Positions 1 through 6,908 of a stretch of DNA of 6,910 bases are shown here, in pieces; within the stretch, counting starts at the first letter, position 1; each line of letters opens with the position of its first letter. Both the position numbers and the translations under genes were made by a program. The stretch spans positions 1-6,910 of the forward strand of contig JALHTS010000565.1 in assembly GCA_022865965.1 (NCBI GenBank), read 5' to 3'. The stretch is from Ignavibacteriaceae bacterium (GTDB taxonomy: Bacteria > Bacteroidota > Ignavibacteria > Ignavibacteriales > Ignavibacteriaceae). The notes under the pieces were generated by a model, which worked only from the letters and a program-made list of their open reading frames with translations, did no database searches and was not told where the DNA came from.

Positions 1-64
1 AGCCTTGTTACAATTCAAAATATCTTCCTATCAAACTCATTTTTCAATTTAATCATACTGAATC

Positions 65-72
65 AGAAGGAG
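65..72 (+). promoter_or_regulatory. Ribosome binding site of sdhC
   Basis: AGAAGGAG lies seven bases upstream of the ATG at 80 and is a strong match to the Shine-Dalgarno consensus. It fixes the sdhC start. I could not find a convincing promoter in the 64 bases before it, so the transcription start is probably outside the window or of a type I cannot recognise. Confidence 0.8.
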
Positions 73-79
73 TTTTATA

Positions 80-757
80 ATGGGTTGGTTTCTAAAATTT
101 GCAAACTCCTCGATCGGCAAAAAAATTACTATGGCGGTCACAGGGAGTTTTCTGATCATTTTTCTGATCATTCACCTGATCGGAAATATCACTTTGTTTT
201 TTGGACCTAATGTGTTCAATGGCTATGTAAGCGCACTTGATGTTGTTAAGCCTTTAATCCGGGTAATCGAAGTTGTGCTTCTGGCTGCATTTCTTTTCCA
301 CATTTATAACGGTTTGTCTTTATGGCTTCAAAATAGAAGAGCTCGCGGCATGAATTATAAGATTAACAGTTCTTCTGAAAATAGTGATGTATTTTCCAGA
401 ACTATGGTTTTATCAGGCTCAATTATTTTGATCTTTCTCGTCACTCATCTTTATACTTTCTTTTGGAGGTTTAACTTCTATGATCCGATGAAGTTCGCTG
501 ACAATCATGAATACTTTGATATAGTAGTTTACTTCTTTGGAATCTGGTGGTATGTTATTCTTTATGTTCTTGCAATGATTCTTCTTGGATACCATCTCAA
601 TCATAGCTTTCAAAGTGCATTCCAAACTTTTGGCTGGACTCACAAAAAATATACTCCGCTTATTGAAAAAATTGGAACTGCCTATGCAATAATTATGGCA
701 ACAGGTTTTGCTTCAATGCCCATTTATTTCTTTTTCTTTTACGGAGGTAACCAATGA
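80..757 (+). CDS. sdhC: Succinate dehydrogenase/fumarate reductase cytochrome b subunit (type B, b558 family)
   Basis: This is the membrane anchor of complex II. It holds two b hemes and the quinone site and passes electrons between SdhB and menaquinone. The 225 residues contain five hydrophobic segments at about 17-37, 58-82, 108-128, 150-175 and 200-220, the pattern of the single-subunit type B anchor rather than the split SdhC/SdhD pair. Histidines H32, H74, H123 and H172 fall one each in helices 1-4, matching the spacing of the four axial heme ligands known from the Bacillus subtilis enzyme; assigning them as ligands is inference from that family. The N-terminal stretch with SSIGKK before helix 1 is typical of this family. 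The start is set by the AGAAGGAG site just upstream. The stop overlaps the sdhA start by four bases, so the genes are co-transcribed. Whether the complex works mainly as succinate dehydrogenase or fumarate reductase cannot be read from the sequence. Confidence 0.95.
   Translation: MGWFLKFANSSIGKKITMAVTGSFLIIFLIIHLIGNITLFFGPNVFNGYVSALDVVKPLIRVIEVVLLAAFLFHIYNGLSLWLQNRRARGMNYKINSSSENSDVFSRTMVLSGSIILIFLVTHLYTFFWRFNFYDPMKFADNHEYFDIVVYFFGIWWYVILYVLAMILLGYHLNHSFQSAFQTFGWTHKKYTPLIEKIGTAYAIIMATGFASMPIYFFFFYGGNQ
743..748 (+). promoter_or_regulatory. Ribosome binding site of sdhA inside the sdhC 3' end
   Basis: GGAGGT lies within the last codons of sdhC, five bases before the ATG at 754. It supports this start over the internal ATG at codon 8 and allows direct re-initiation by ribosomes finishing sdhC, whose TGA overlaps the ATG. 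Confidence 0.8.
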
Positions 758-2664
758 CAAAGTTAGAATCAAAAATGCCCGAAGGACACATTTCGGAAAA
801 GTGGACAAATCATAAGTTTAATATGAAACTGGTTAATCCGGCTAATAAAAGAAAATTTGATATAATTGTTGTTGGAACAGGTTTAGCAGGAGCTTCTGCT
901 GCTGCTTCACTCGGCGAACTTGGCTATAATGTAAAAGCTTTTACGTTTCATGACAGCGCAAAAAGAGCACACAGTATTTCCGCACAAGGCGGTATTAACG
1001 CATCAAAAAACTATCAGAATGACGGTGATTCCACTTATAGATTATTTTATGATACTGTTAAAGGTGGAGACTTCAGAGCACGGGAAGCAAATGTTCATCG
1101 GCTTGCAGAAGTAAGCGGAAATATCATGGATCAATGTGTTGCTCAAGGAGTTCCCTTCGCAAGAGAATATGGCGGACTGCTTGATAACCGTTCTTTCGGA
1201 GGTGCACAGGTTTCAAGAACTTTTTATGCAAGAGGACAAACGGGTCAGCAACTTTTACTCGGTGCAGTTAGTGCGCTGAACCGGCAGATTGATAAAGGCT
1301 CTGTTAAACTTTATACAAGAAGAGAGATGCTTGATGTTGTTATAGTTGATGGTGCTGCAAAGGGAATTGTCTGTAGAAATCTTCTCACTGGTGAGATAGA
1401 AAAATATTCGGCACACGCTGTTTGTCTTGCAACCGGAGGATATGCAAACGTATTCTTCCTTTCAACAAACGCAATGAACTGTAATACAACTGCAATCTGG
1501 CGTGCACACAAACGCGGTGCTTTCTTCGGAAATCCCAGCTTCACACAAATTCATCCAACCTGTTTGCCGCTGCATGGTGAATCACAATCCAAATTAACTT
1601 TGATGAGTGAATCATTACGTAATGATGGCAGAGTTTGGGTATCGAAGAAAAAAGCTGATATGCGTCCTCCGGGAGAAATTCCTGAAGATGAAAGAGATTA
1701 TTATCTCGAAAGAAAATATCCTTCTTTCGGAAATCTATCTCCTCGCGATATTTCTTCAAGAGCAGCAAAAGAAGTCTGCGATGAAGGTCGCGGTGTAAAA
1801 GGTGGAGAAGCTGTTTATCTTGATTTTAAAGATGCAATAAACAGACTTGGTAAAAACGTTATAGAAGAACGCTACGGAAACCTGTTTGAGATTTATGAAA
1901 CTATTACGGGAGAAAATCCATATCAAGTCCCGATGATGATTTATCCTGCTCCGCATTACACTATGGGCGGACTTTGGGTTGATTATAATTTAATGAGTAC
2001 TATTCCCGGACTGTTTGTTCTTGGTGAAGCAAACTTTTCAGATCACGGTGCAAATCGTTTAGGTGCCTCTGCGTTGATGCAAGGATTAGCAGATGGATAT
2101 TTCGTTATCCCCTACACAATGGGTGATTATCTTGCTTCTGCAAAACCAACTGCTGTAAAAACAGATCATCTCGAATTTGAAAGAGTTGCAAATGAAGTTA
2201 AGAATCTCACCAATAAACTTCTTTCAATTAAAGGTAAAAGAACGGTTGATGATCTTCACAAACAGCTTGGAAGAATTATGTGGGGCAAAGTCGGTATGGC
2301 GCGTAATGAAAAAGGTTTGAAAGAGGGGATTATTGAAATCAGGGAATTAAAGGCAGAATTCTGGAAAAATGTTACTATTCCCGGCAGCGGTGATGATGTA
2401 AATCAAACTCTTGAACGTGCAGGAAGATTGGTTGATTATTTTGAACTTGGTGAATTGATGGCTGTGGATGCTCTTGATAGGAATGAATCCTGCGGCGGAC
2501 ACTTCAGAACAGAATATCAGTTTGAAGATGGTGAAGCAAAACGTGATGATGAAAATTATTCTTATGTTTCTGCATGGGAGTATTCAGGTGAAAATAAATG
2601 GAATCTTCATAAAGAAAAACTTGAATTCGAATATGTGAAACCGGCAATAAGGAGTTACAAATAA
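754..2664 (+). CDS. sdhA: Succinate dehydrogenase/fumarate reductase flavoprotein subunit
   Basis: This is the catalytic subunit of complex II. It oxidises succinate to fumarate (or the reverse) on covalently bound FAD at the cytoplasmic face of the membrane and hands electrons to SdhB. The dinucleotide-binding motif GTGLAG is at 41-46. H73 in AHSISAQGG is the expected histidyl-FAD attachment residue. Substrate-site residues can be placed by comparison with E. coli SdhA/FrdA: H267 and T269 in the HPT motif, R331 in PRD as the probable general acid, H401 in PHYTMGG and R435 in GANRLGAS. The loop between HPT and PRD is about 20 residues longer than in E. coli SdhA, as in type B enzymes. The length of 636 residues is normal for the Bacteroidota-type subunit. 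The C-terminal helical domain (about 470-636) is complete, including [11 protein letters not shown]. The gene overlaps sdhC by four bases and sdhB by one. No broken or missing catalytic residue was seen. Confidence 0.97.
   Translation: MTKLESKMPEGHISEKWTNHKFNMKLVNPANKRKFDIIVVGTGLAGASAAASLGELGYNVKAFTFHDSAKRAHSISAQGGINASKNYQNDGDSTYRLFYDTVKGGDFRAREANVHRLAEVSGNIMDQCVAQGVPFAREYGGLLDNRSFGGAQVSRTFYARGQTGQQLLLGAVSALNRQIDKGSVKLYTRREMLDVVIVDGAAKGIVCRNLLTGEIEKYSAHAVCLATGGYANVFFLSTNAMNCNTTAIWRAHKRGAFFGNPSFTQIHPTCLPLHGESQSKLTLMSESLRNDGRVWVSKKKADMRPPGEIPEDERDYYLERKYPSFGNLSPRDISSRAAKEVCDEGRGVKGGEAVYLDFKDAINRLGKNVIEERYGNLFEIYETITGENPYQVPMMIYPAPHYTMGGLWVDYNLMSTIPGLFVLGEANFSDHGANRLGASALMQGLADGYFVIPYTMGDYLASAKPTAVKTDHLEFERVANEVKNLTNKLLSIKGKRTVDDLHKQLGRIMWGKVGMARNEKGLKEGIIEIRELKAEFWKNVTIPGSGDDVNQTLERAGRLVDYFELGELMAVDALDRNESCGGHFRTEYQFEDGEAKRDDENYSYVSAWEYSGENKWNLHKEKLEFEYVKPAIRSYK
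2649..2654 (+). promoter_or_regulatory. Ribosome binding site of sdhB inside the sdhA 3' end
   Basis: AAGGAG sits nine bases before the ATG at 2664, within the last codons of sdhA. Together with the TAATG stop/start overlap it supports translational coupling of sdhA and sdhB. Confidence 0.75.
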
Positions 2665-3434
2665 TGGAAGCAAAGAAATTAAACCTTAAGCTTAAAATCT
2701 GGAGACAGAAAAACACAAACTCTGTTGGAAGTTTTGTTGACTACGATGTTCAGGTTTCACCTGACGCTTCTTTCCTTGAAATGATCGATGAAATTAACAA
2801 TAGACTCGAAGCAAAAGATGAAGAGGCAATTCACTTTGAAAGCGATTGCCGTGAAGGCATTTGCGGAACCTGCGGATTGGTCATTAACGGAAGACCTCAC
2901 GGACCGTTAGCTAAAATTGCTACGTGTCAGCTTCACATGAGAAACTTTAAAGATGGAGATATTATTTGGGTTGAGCCATTCCGGGCAAAGGCATTTCCTA
3001 TTATAAAAGATTTGATGGTAGATCGATCGGGATTCGATAAAATTCTTGAAGCAGGTGGATATGTTTCTGTAAACACCGGCGGAACTCCGGATGCAAACAT
3101 GATTCCAATACCAAAAGACGTAGCAAGTTTGGCAATGGATGCAGCTTCTTGTATTGGATGCGGTGCGTGTGTTGCATCTTGTAAAAATGCATCTGCCATG
3201 CTTTTTGTTTCAGCAAAAGTATCTCAGTATGCTTTACTGCCTCAAGGTCAACCGGAACGTTATCGCAGAGTAGAGCGTATGGTAAAAGTTATGGATGAAC
3301 TTGGTTTCGGAAGCTGTACAAACACTTATGCATGCGAAGCCGAATGCCCGAAAGGAATTTCTGTTACAAATATTGCAAGAATGAATCGCGATTTTGTTAT
3401 GGCTAAATTCAAATCGCAAGAAGCGGAAGTGTAA
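2664..3434 (+). CDS. sdhB: Succinate dehydrogenase/fumarate reductase iron-sulfur subunit
   Basis: This subunit carries three iron-sulfur clusters that wire the flavin of SdhA to the hemes of SdhC. The N-terminal ferredoxin-like domain (about 5-115) has C62, C67 and C70 in [10 protein letters not shown] and C88 in TCQL, the ligand set of the [2Fe-2S] cluster. The C-terminal helical domain has [11 protein letters not shown] at 163-173 and [12 protein letters not shown] at 218-229. By the family pattern C163, C166, C169 and C228 bind [4Fe-4S], while C173, C218 and C224 bind [3Fe-4S]. All ligands are cysteine and none is missing. C173 is followed by lysine rather than the more usual proline, a common variation in type B enzymes. 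The 256 residues are a normal length. It is the last gene of the operon: a strong hairpin follows about 57 bases after the stop. Confidence 0.97.
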   Translation: MEAKKLNLKLKIWRQKNTNSVGSFVDYDVQVSPDASFLEMIDEINNRLEAKDEEAIHFESDCREGICGTCGLVINGRPHGPLAKIATCQLHMRNFKDGDIIWVEPFRAKAFPIIKDLMVDRSGFDKILEAGGYVSVNTGGTPDANMIPIPKDVASLAMDAASCIGCGACVASCKNASAMLFVSAKVSQYALLPQGQPERYRRVERMVKVMDELGFGSCTNTYACEAECPKGISVTNIARMNRDFVMAKFKSQEAEV

Positions 3435-3490
3435 AATAATTAAAAAACAAAAGACTGAAACACGTGATTTCTTAAAAAGCTTATCAAAGA

Positions 3491-3527
3491 ATATAAATCC
3501 CGGTTAGAATTTAATCGGGATTTGTAT
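3491..3527 (+). terminator. Hairpin, probable terminator of sdhCAB
   Basis: Positions 3491-3505 pair with 3513-3527, giving a 15-bp stem with two G-T wobbles and a 7-base loop. The core is AAATCCCG (3495-3502) with CGGGATTT (3516-3523). The run after the GC core is T-rich (TTTGTATATTT) rather than a pure T tract, so termination may be incomplete. The near-symmetry (A-rich on the left, T-rich on the right) would let it act in both directions. Confidence 0.7.
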
Positions 3528-3531
3528 ATTT
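3507..3531. repeat. Direct repeat, copy 1 (right arm of the terminator)
   Basis: The core TTTAATCGGGATTT (3510-3523) followed by a TATATTT stretch recurs at 3756-3782. About 24 of 27 aligned columns match, with two single-base gaps and one mismatch. The two cores are exactly 250 bases apart. Copy 1 is paired in the hairpin at 3491-3527. Confidence 0.75.
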
Positions 3532-3543
3532 AAAGGTGTATAA

Positions 3544-3582
3544 ATGAAAATATGGGCGATTGAAAAAGGAATTTTCAGATAA
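3544..3582 (+). CDS. Possible 12-codon micro-ORF
   Basis: ATG at 3544 opens a frame encoding MKIWAIEKGIFR and ends at TAA. AAAGGTG at 3532-3538 lies five bases upstream and is a fair ribosome binding site. The frame starts just after the terminator hairpin, so it would need read-through from sdhB or its own promoter; TATATTTA at 3525-3532 is one base off the Bacteroidota -7 element. No family is recognisable at this length. An ORF this short arises easily by chance, so the call rests only on the ribosome site and the lysine- and isoleucine-rich start. Confidence 0.15.
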   Translation: MKIWAIEKGIFR

Positions 3583-3719
3583 TTGTATTTTACTGGCAAA
3601 ACAATCTGAACAGTTATAATTCTTGAATGTGAAAGCGAGAAAGAAACCGGACAGTACTACAGCAGGTGCTATTAGTTAATTATAATGAATTTAATAGATT
3701 ATTTATCTGAATATGAAAT

Positions 3720-3776
3720 AATCCTTAATTATTTTAGATAACTCATTTATTAGATGAACTTTAATCGGGATTTTTT
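3720..3776 (+). terminator. Weak second hairpin with T tract
   Basis: AATCCTTAA at 3720-3728 can pair with TTAA (3761-3764) plus GGATT (3768-3772), leaving a TCG bulge and a loop of about 32 bases. A run of T follows directly (3771-3776). The stem is imperfect and the loop long, so it may be an eroded terminator, or the right arm may have been copied without its partner. Confidence 0.3.
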
Positions 3777-3782
3777 ATATTT
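3756..3782. repeat. Direct repeat, copy 2
   Basis: Near-copy of 3507-3531, sharing the core TTTAATCGGGATTT (3760-3773) and the following TATATTT. It lacks a full left arm (AAATCCCG) nearby, so unlike copy 1 it cannot form the strong local hairpin. It lies 32 bases before the start of the 641-residue protein. Confidence 0.75.
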
Positions 3783-3785
3783 TTG
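3778..3785 (+). promoter_or_regulatory. Candidate -7 element for the hypothetical-obg operon
   Basis: TATTTTTG fits the Bacteroidota -7 consensus TAnnTTTG and lies 28 bases before the ATG at 3814, a reasonable leader length. No good TTG or TTTG is found about 19-21 bases upstream, so the match is partial. In a T-rich run such a hit can occur by chance. Confidence 0.35.
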
Positions 3786-3813
3786 CAAATAATTTAGAAG
3801 CTATTCAAATATT

Positions 3814-5739
3814 ATGTTTCAAACAGAAATAAAATTTATAACAGACTTTACTTTTAATCACGTGAAGAAGCTCGGTGCATTTTTCACATTTGAAAGATTA
3901 TTTGAAACGAATATTCATCCTGCTATTAAACAATATTTAAACGCAGAATTTGAATTTCTTATTTATGAAGATCGGCAGAAACTAATTCAGGGTTCTTTGT
4001 TTGATTATTCTGGAAGCAAAATTAATCATCATTTTTCAATGATTGCTGAAGAGATAAAGAAAACAAAAAAAGTATCCTATGAAGATATGAAAGTTCTTAT
4101 CTCACGTGCCGTTTCATTTAATGTTAGTTATATTTTAAAACCAAACTGGTCTTTGCAGAAATTAATATTTGGTGAAAAGAAGAGCATCTCTGTTGTAGAA
4201 CTTGAACTCGTGCTAAATTACCTTTACTTTTATGATTATCTGAAGAATGTATTTAAATCATATCTGTCAAAAAGAAATATTGTAAACCTCTCTTCTACAG
4301 AATTTGAACTAATCCTTAACAAAATTGACAGGGAGTTATTTTCTACTCATTTTGAAAAATTAGTAGATAATTCTCTGGTATCAATAGCAGATCTATTTAG
4401 CATTGGTGGATTGAATAAAAAAAATATCTCGGTTGAAGCGGTTGAAATATTTCTTAAAGAAAAGAATCTTATCGATCATCTATTAAAATTAAAGCGTGTA
4501 ATTCCGAATCCGGGCAAAAGAAAATATGATATTGATGATATAAGAAGGATAATTTATTCTGCCACACTTGTCGAACCCGAATCAATCAATCCGGCTTCTG
4601 AAGAACCTGAATCCGAAGTTGATGGTGATTTCGAAAAAGTTAAAACTTTAGAAGAAGCCGAAATAAAACCATTAACTCAAACAGAGGAATTTCTGGAAGA
4701 AGAACAAAAATCCGATGAGAATATTATTCAGGAGTTAGTTCAGGATGAAATTGTTAAAAAAGATATCGAGGAATTAATTGAAGAGAAGGAACCAGAGGAG
4801 GAAATCCTTGAAGAAGAACCTGTTTGGGAAAAAGAAATAATTATTGACAAAGAACCCGAAGCAGTTCAAACCGATGATAAAAAGAAATCAACAGATCTGG
4901 CAGATGAACTAAAAGAAGAAGTCGTTAATCCCGAAATTGGAGGAATGGTTATTTCTTCTTTTTTAGATGACCCTGATAAAAAAACTGAAGAAAAAACTAC
5001 TGCCAAAACTGTTGAAGATATGTCACAGAAAACAGATCAGGAAAAACCGCCTACAGAGGAAGAGCTACTTGAATTATTGTCTAAAGATGAAAGTGACGTA
5101 ATTGAAGATCCGGAACTTTTAAGTGAAAAAGATGAACAAGAACTTTTTTCATTTTATGAAGAAGAATTAAAAGATTTTGATGCAGTTGTCCCGGATGATG
5201 AAGAAGTTCTCAATATTGAAGATATAGAAACAAAAGAAAAAGAGAAAGAAGATATTCCTAAGGAAATTGAACAATCAGAAATAGAGGAAGAGACAGTTAA
5301 CTTCGACGAATTAGAAATTGAAGATGAAGAAAATTTTGATGAGCAAATTGAAGAACCAAAAATAGAAGAAATATCTGAACCTCCAATCATAGAAAAAATT
5401 GAAATAGAAAAAGTTGATTTAACGAAACCGGAAATTCTGGAGAAAAAAGAAGCGGTTGAAGAAAGTATTCAAGAGGAATTACCGAAAGTTACAAAGAAAA
5501 AGCAAAGAGATGTTTTTAGTTACTTAAGCTCAAAAGAAATAAATAAAATAACTGATTCAATATTCAATTCTGATAGTGAAGATTTTGCAAATACGGTTGA
5601 AAAAATTTCCGAATGTGAAAACTTTCAAAAAGCAACTGAAATTCTGAAAGCTCTCTTCATCTCAATTAAAATTAGTCCTCAATCAAAGCAAGCAGTAATT
5701 CTAACCAACGCTGTAGCAAACTACTTCGATCAGGTTTAA
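3814..5739 (+). CDS. Acidic three-part protein of unknown function, coupled to obg
   Basis: I do not recognise this 641-residue protein. It has no signal peptide or membrane segment, so it is probably cytoplasmic. Residues 1-250 look folded and mostly helical, with many aromatic and lysine residues; the last part (about 205-250, ending KYDIDDIRRIIYSA) could be a small helical or winged-helix module, which is a guess. Residues 251-560 are low-complexity: by hand count about 117 of 310 are Asp or Glu, with scattered Lys and Pro, suggesting disorder or long charged helices. Hydrophobic islands break it at about 376-385 (GGMVISSFLD) and 443-450. Residues 561-641 return to balanced composition with a basic KKKQRD lead-in and look like a compact helical domain ending NAVANYFDQV. 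There is a single cysteine (C601). The start is the first ATG in frame; its ribosome site (AGAAG, 13 bases away) is weak. The stop is one base before obg, so the two are coupled, hinting at a role near ribosome assembly or stress signalling, but that is context only. Confidence 0.9.
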   Translation: MFQTEIKFITDFTFNHVKKLGAFFTFERLFETNIHPAIKQYLNAEFEFLIYEDRQKLIQGSLFDYSGSKINHHFSMIAEEIKKTKKVSYEDMKVLISRAVSFNVSYILKPNWSLQKLIFGEKKSISVVELELVLNYLYFYDYLKNVFKSYLSKRNIVNLSSTEFELILNKIDRELFSTHFEKLVDNSLVSIADLFSIGGLNKKNISVEAVEIFLKEKNLIDHLLKLKRVIPNPGKRKYDIDDIRRIIYSATLVEPESINPASEEPESEVDGDFEKVKTLEEAEIKPLTQTEEFLEEEQKSDENIIQELVQDEIVKKDIEELIEEKEPEEEILEEEPVWEKEIIIDKEPEAVQTDDKKKSTDLADELKEEVVNPEIGGMVISSFLDDPDKKTEEKTTAKTVEDMSQKTDQEKPPTEEELLELLSKDESDVIEDPELLSEKDEQELFSFYEEELKDFDAVVPDDEEVLNIEDIETKEKEKEDIPKEIEQSEIEEETVNFDELEIEDEENFDEQIEEPKIEEISEPPIIEKIEIEKVDLTKPEILEKKEAVEESIQEELPKVTKKKQRDVFSYLSSKEINKITDSIFNSDSEDFANTVEKISECENFQKATEILKALFISIKISPQSKQAVILTNAVANYFDQV

Positions 5740-5740
5740 T

Positions 5741-6730
5741 ATGTTCATTGATTATGCCCAGATTGAAGTTATCGCCGGCAATGGTGGTGATGGCGCTGTC
5801 ACTTTTCGCAGAGAAAAATATGTACCCAAAGGTGGTCCTTCTGGTGGAAACGGCGGCAATGGTGGTAATATAATTGTCGAGACTGATTCAAACCTTTCAA
5901 CTCTTCTTGATTTTAGATATAAAAAAATTTACAAAGCCGAAAAAGGTGTGCTAGGCGGTTCATCGTTAAAAGATGGAAAGAATGGGGAAGATATTGTGAT
6001 AAAACTTCCTCCCGGAACAATTATTAAAGATGCTGATTCAGGAAAAATTCTTTTCGATCTCAATGAAGAAAATCAAAGATTCGTTTTGGCAAAAGGAGGG
6101 CGGGGTGGGAAAGGCAATTCTAATTTTGCAACTCCAACCCGAAGAACACCTCGATTTGCAGAACCAGGCAAACCCGGTGAATCATTAAAAGTAATTCTTG
6201 AACTCAAACTAATTGCAGATGTTGGATTAGTTGGTTTTCCTAATGCAGGGAAGTCTACTCTTATATCAACAATATCTGCTGCCAGACCGAAAATTGCCGA
6301 TTATCCGTTTACAACGTTAGAACCAAATCTTGGAATTGTAAGATATAAAGATTATCAGAGTTTTACAGTTGCCGATATTCCGGGAATTATTGAGGGCGCT
6401 CACGAAGGTAAAGGTCTTGGAATAAAGTTTCTCAGGCATATTGAACGAACTAAAATTCTTTTGTTCCTTATTGATATTACTTCGGATGATTATCAGAGAG
6501 ATTTTGATATTTTATACAATGAATTAAAAAGCTATAGTAAAGTGCTGGTGAAAAAAAATATTATCGTCTCACTTTCAAAAGCGGATTTACTGGAAAGAAA
6601 AGAAATTACAAAGATTTCAAAAGCCAAACTTAAAAAGAGTAAATCTCCTGTTATCATCTTTTCATCTGCAACTAAATACGGTATTGAAGAATTAATAGAT
6701 AAGTTGTGGATTGCAATTCAAAACACTTGA
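5741..6730 (+). CDS. obgE: Obg-family GTPase (ribosome assembly)
   Basis: Obg/CgtA is a cytoplasmic GTPase that binds the large ribosomal subunit late in assembly and links it to growth and stress ((p)ppGpp) signalling. Residues 1-158 form the glycine-rich Obg fold (GNGGDGAVTFRREKYVPKGG onward, then GGRGGKGN at 119-126 and RTPRFAEPG at 135-143). The G domain follows: G1 GFPNAGKS (165-172), switch I with TT at 191-192, G3 DIPG (212-215), G4 SKAD (279-282) and G5 SSAT (308-311). G4 has Ser where most GTPases have Asn; I recall the same in other Bacteroidota Obg proteins. At 329 residues it lacks the C-terminal domain seen in B. subtilis and the acidic tail of E. coli ObgE, as is usual for short Obg forms. 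Translation probably depends on the upstream gene, since only a weak AGG lies before the ATG. Confidence 0.96.
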   Translation: MFIDYAQIEVIAGNGGDGAVTFRREKYVPKGGPSGGNGGNGGNIIVETDSNLSTLLDFRYKKIYKAEKGVLGGSSLKDGKNGEDIVIKLPPGTIIKDADSGKILFDLNEENQRFVLAKGGRGGKGNSNFATPTRRTPRFAEPGKPGESLKVILELKLIADVGLVGFPNAGKSTLISTISAARPKIADYPFTTLEPNLGIVRYKDYQSFTVADIPGIIEGAHEGKGLGIKFLRHIERTKILLFLIDITSDDYQRDFDILYNELKSYSKVLVKKNIIVSLSKADLLERKEITKISKAKLKKSKSPVIIFSSATKYGIEELIDKLWIAIQNT

Positions 6731-6784
6731 TTATTTTGCCTATTTTGTTACCTATAAACAATAAAAAGTTTAATAAACCCCTAT

Positions 6785-6815
6785 TTTGAATAAATTAAGG
6801 GTGTGTTTATATTTG
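6785..6815 (+). promoter_or_regulatory. Bacteroidota-type promoter of the tRNA
   Basis: TTTG at 6785-6788 and TATATTTG at 6808-6815 are separated by 19 bases, an exact match to the -33/-7 consensus TTTG-N19-TAnnTTTG described for the primary sigma factor of Bacteroidota. Transcription would start a few bases after 6815, leaving a short leader before the tRNA at 6835. The site shows that the tRNA is transcribed independently of obg. Confidence 0.7.
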
Positions 6816-6834
6816 CAGCCTTAAAAAACATTGA

Positions 6835-6908
6835 GGCGGGGTAGCTCAGTAGGTTAGAGCAGTGGAATCATAATCCACGTGTCGGGGGTTCGAATCCCTC
6901 CCCCGCTA
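6835..6908 (+). tRNA. tRNA with anticodon CAU, probably elongator tRNA-Met
   Basis: A complete 74-base cloverleaf can be folded by hand. The acceptor stem is 6835-6841 with 6901-6907, the D stem GCTC/GAGC (6844-6847, 6857-6860), the anticodon stem GTGGA/TCCAC (6862-6866, 6874-6878), the anticodon CAT at 6869-6871, the variable loop 6879-6883, and the T stem 6884-6888 with 6896-6900 around TTCGAAT. The discriminator base is A6908. The next bases are CT, so CCA is not encoded and must be added by the CCA-adding enzyme. It lacks the three G-C pairs next to the anticodon loop that mark initiator tRNA. A lysidine-modified tRNA-Ile (read as AUA) has the same anticodon and cannot be fully excluded. 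The first pair is G-U and base 32 is A, both uncommon. Confidence 0.93.

Larger units (their letters stand above)
3435..3813. other. 379-nt intergenic region between the sdhCAB and hypothetical-obg operons
   Basis: No long reading frame lies here. From left to right it holds an A-rich leader, a strong hairpin (3491-3527), a possible 12-codon ORF with a moderate ribosome site (3544-3582), a stretch of about 60 bases richer in G and C enclosed by an 8-bp AT-only inverted repeat (3614-3621 with 3678-3685), then a near-copy of the hairpin's right arm with a T tract (3756-3782) and a promoter-like TATTTTTG. The middle part, about 3583-3720, matches nothing I recognise; it could be a small RNA, gene debris or plain spacer. 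Confidence 0.6.

Noticed and set aside
5..28. TTG followed by TATCTT as a promoter for sdhC
   Set aside because: The spacing is about 13 bases rather than 19 and the second element has two mismatches to TAnnTTTG.
1311..1956. Several 60-80 residue frames on both strands inside sdhA
   Set aside because: They overlap a fully conserved catalytic subunit and have no recognisable motifs or start signals.
3685..3741. 18-codon frame MNLIDYLSEYEIILNYFR in the intergenic region
   Set aside because: No ribosome binding site precedes it and such AT-rich short frames are expected by chance; it also runs into the second hairpin.
5154..5390. Serine-rich 78-residue frame on the minus strand
   Set aside because: It is the antisense shadow of the Glu/Asp-rich coding region: GAA and GAT codons read backwards give Ser, Phe and Ile codons. 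No ribosome site supports it.
6732..6788. Three copies of TATTTTG after obg
   Set aside because: They are short, irregularly spaced and AT-rich; only the last is meaningful, as part of the promoter -33 element.
6774..6809. Inverted repeat TAAAC/GTTTA with CCCT/AGGG after obg as a terminator
   Set aside because: The stem needs a three-base bulge, has no T tract after it, and overlaps the well-matched tRNA promoter.
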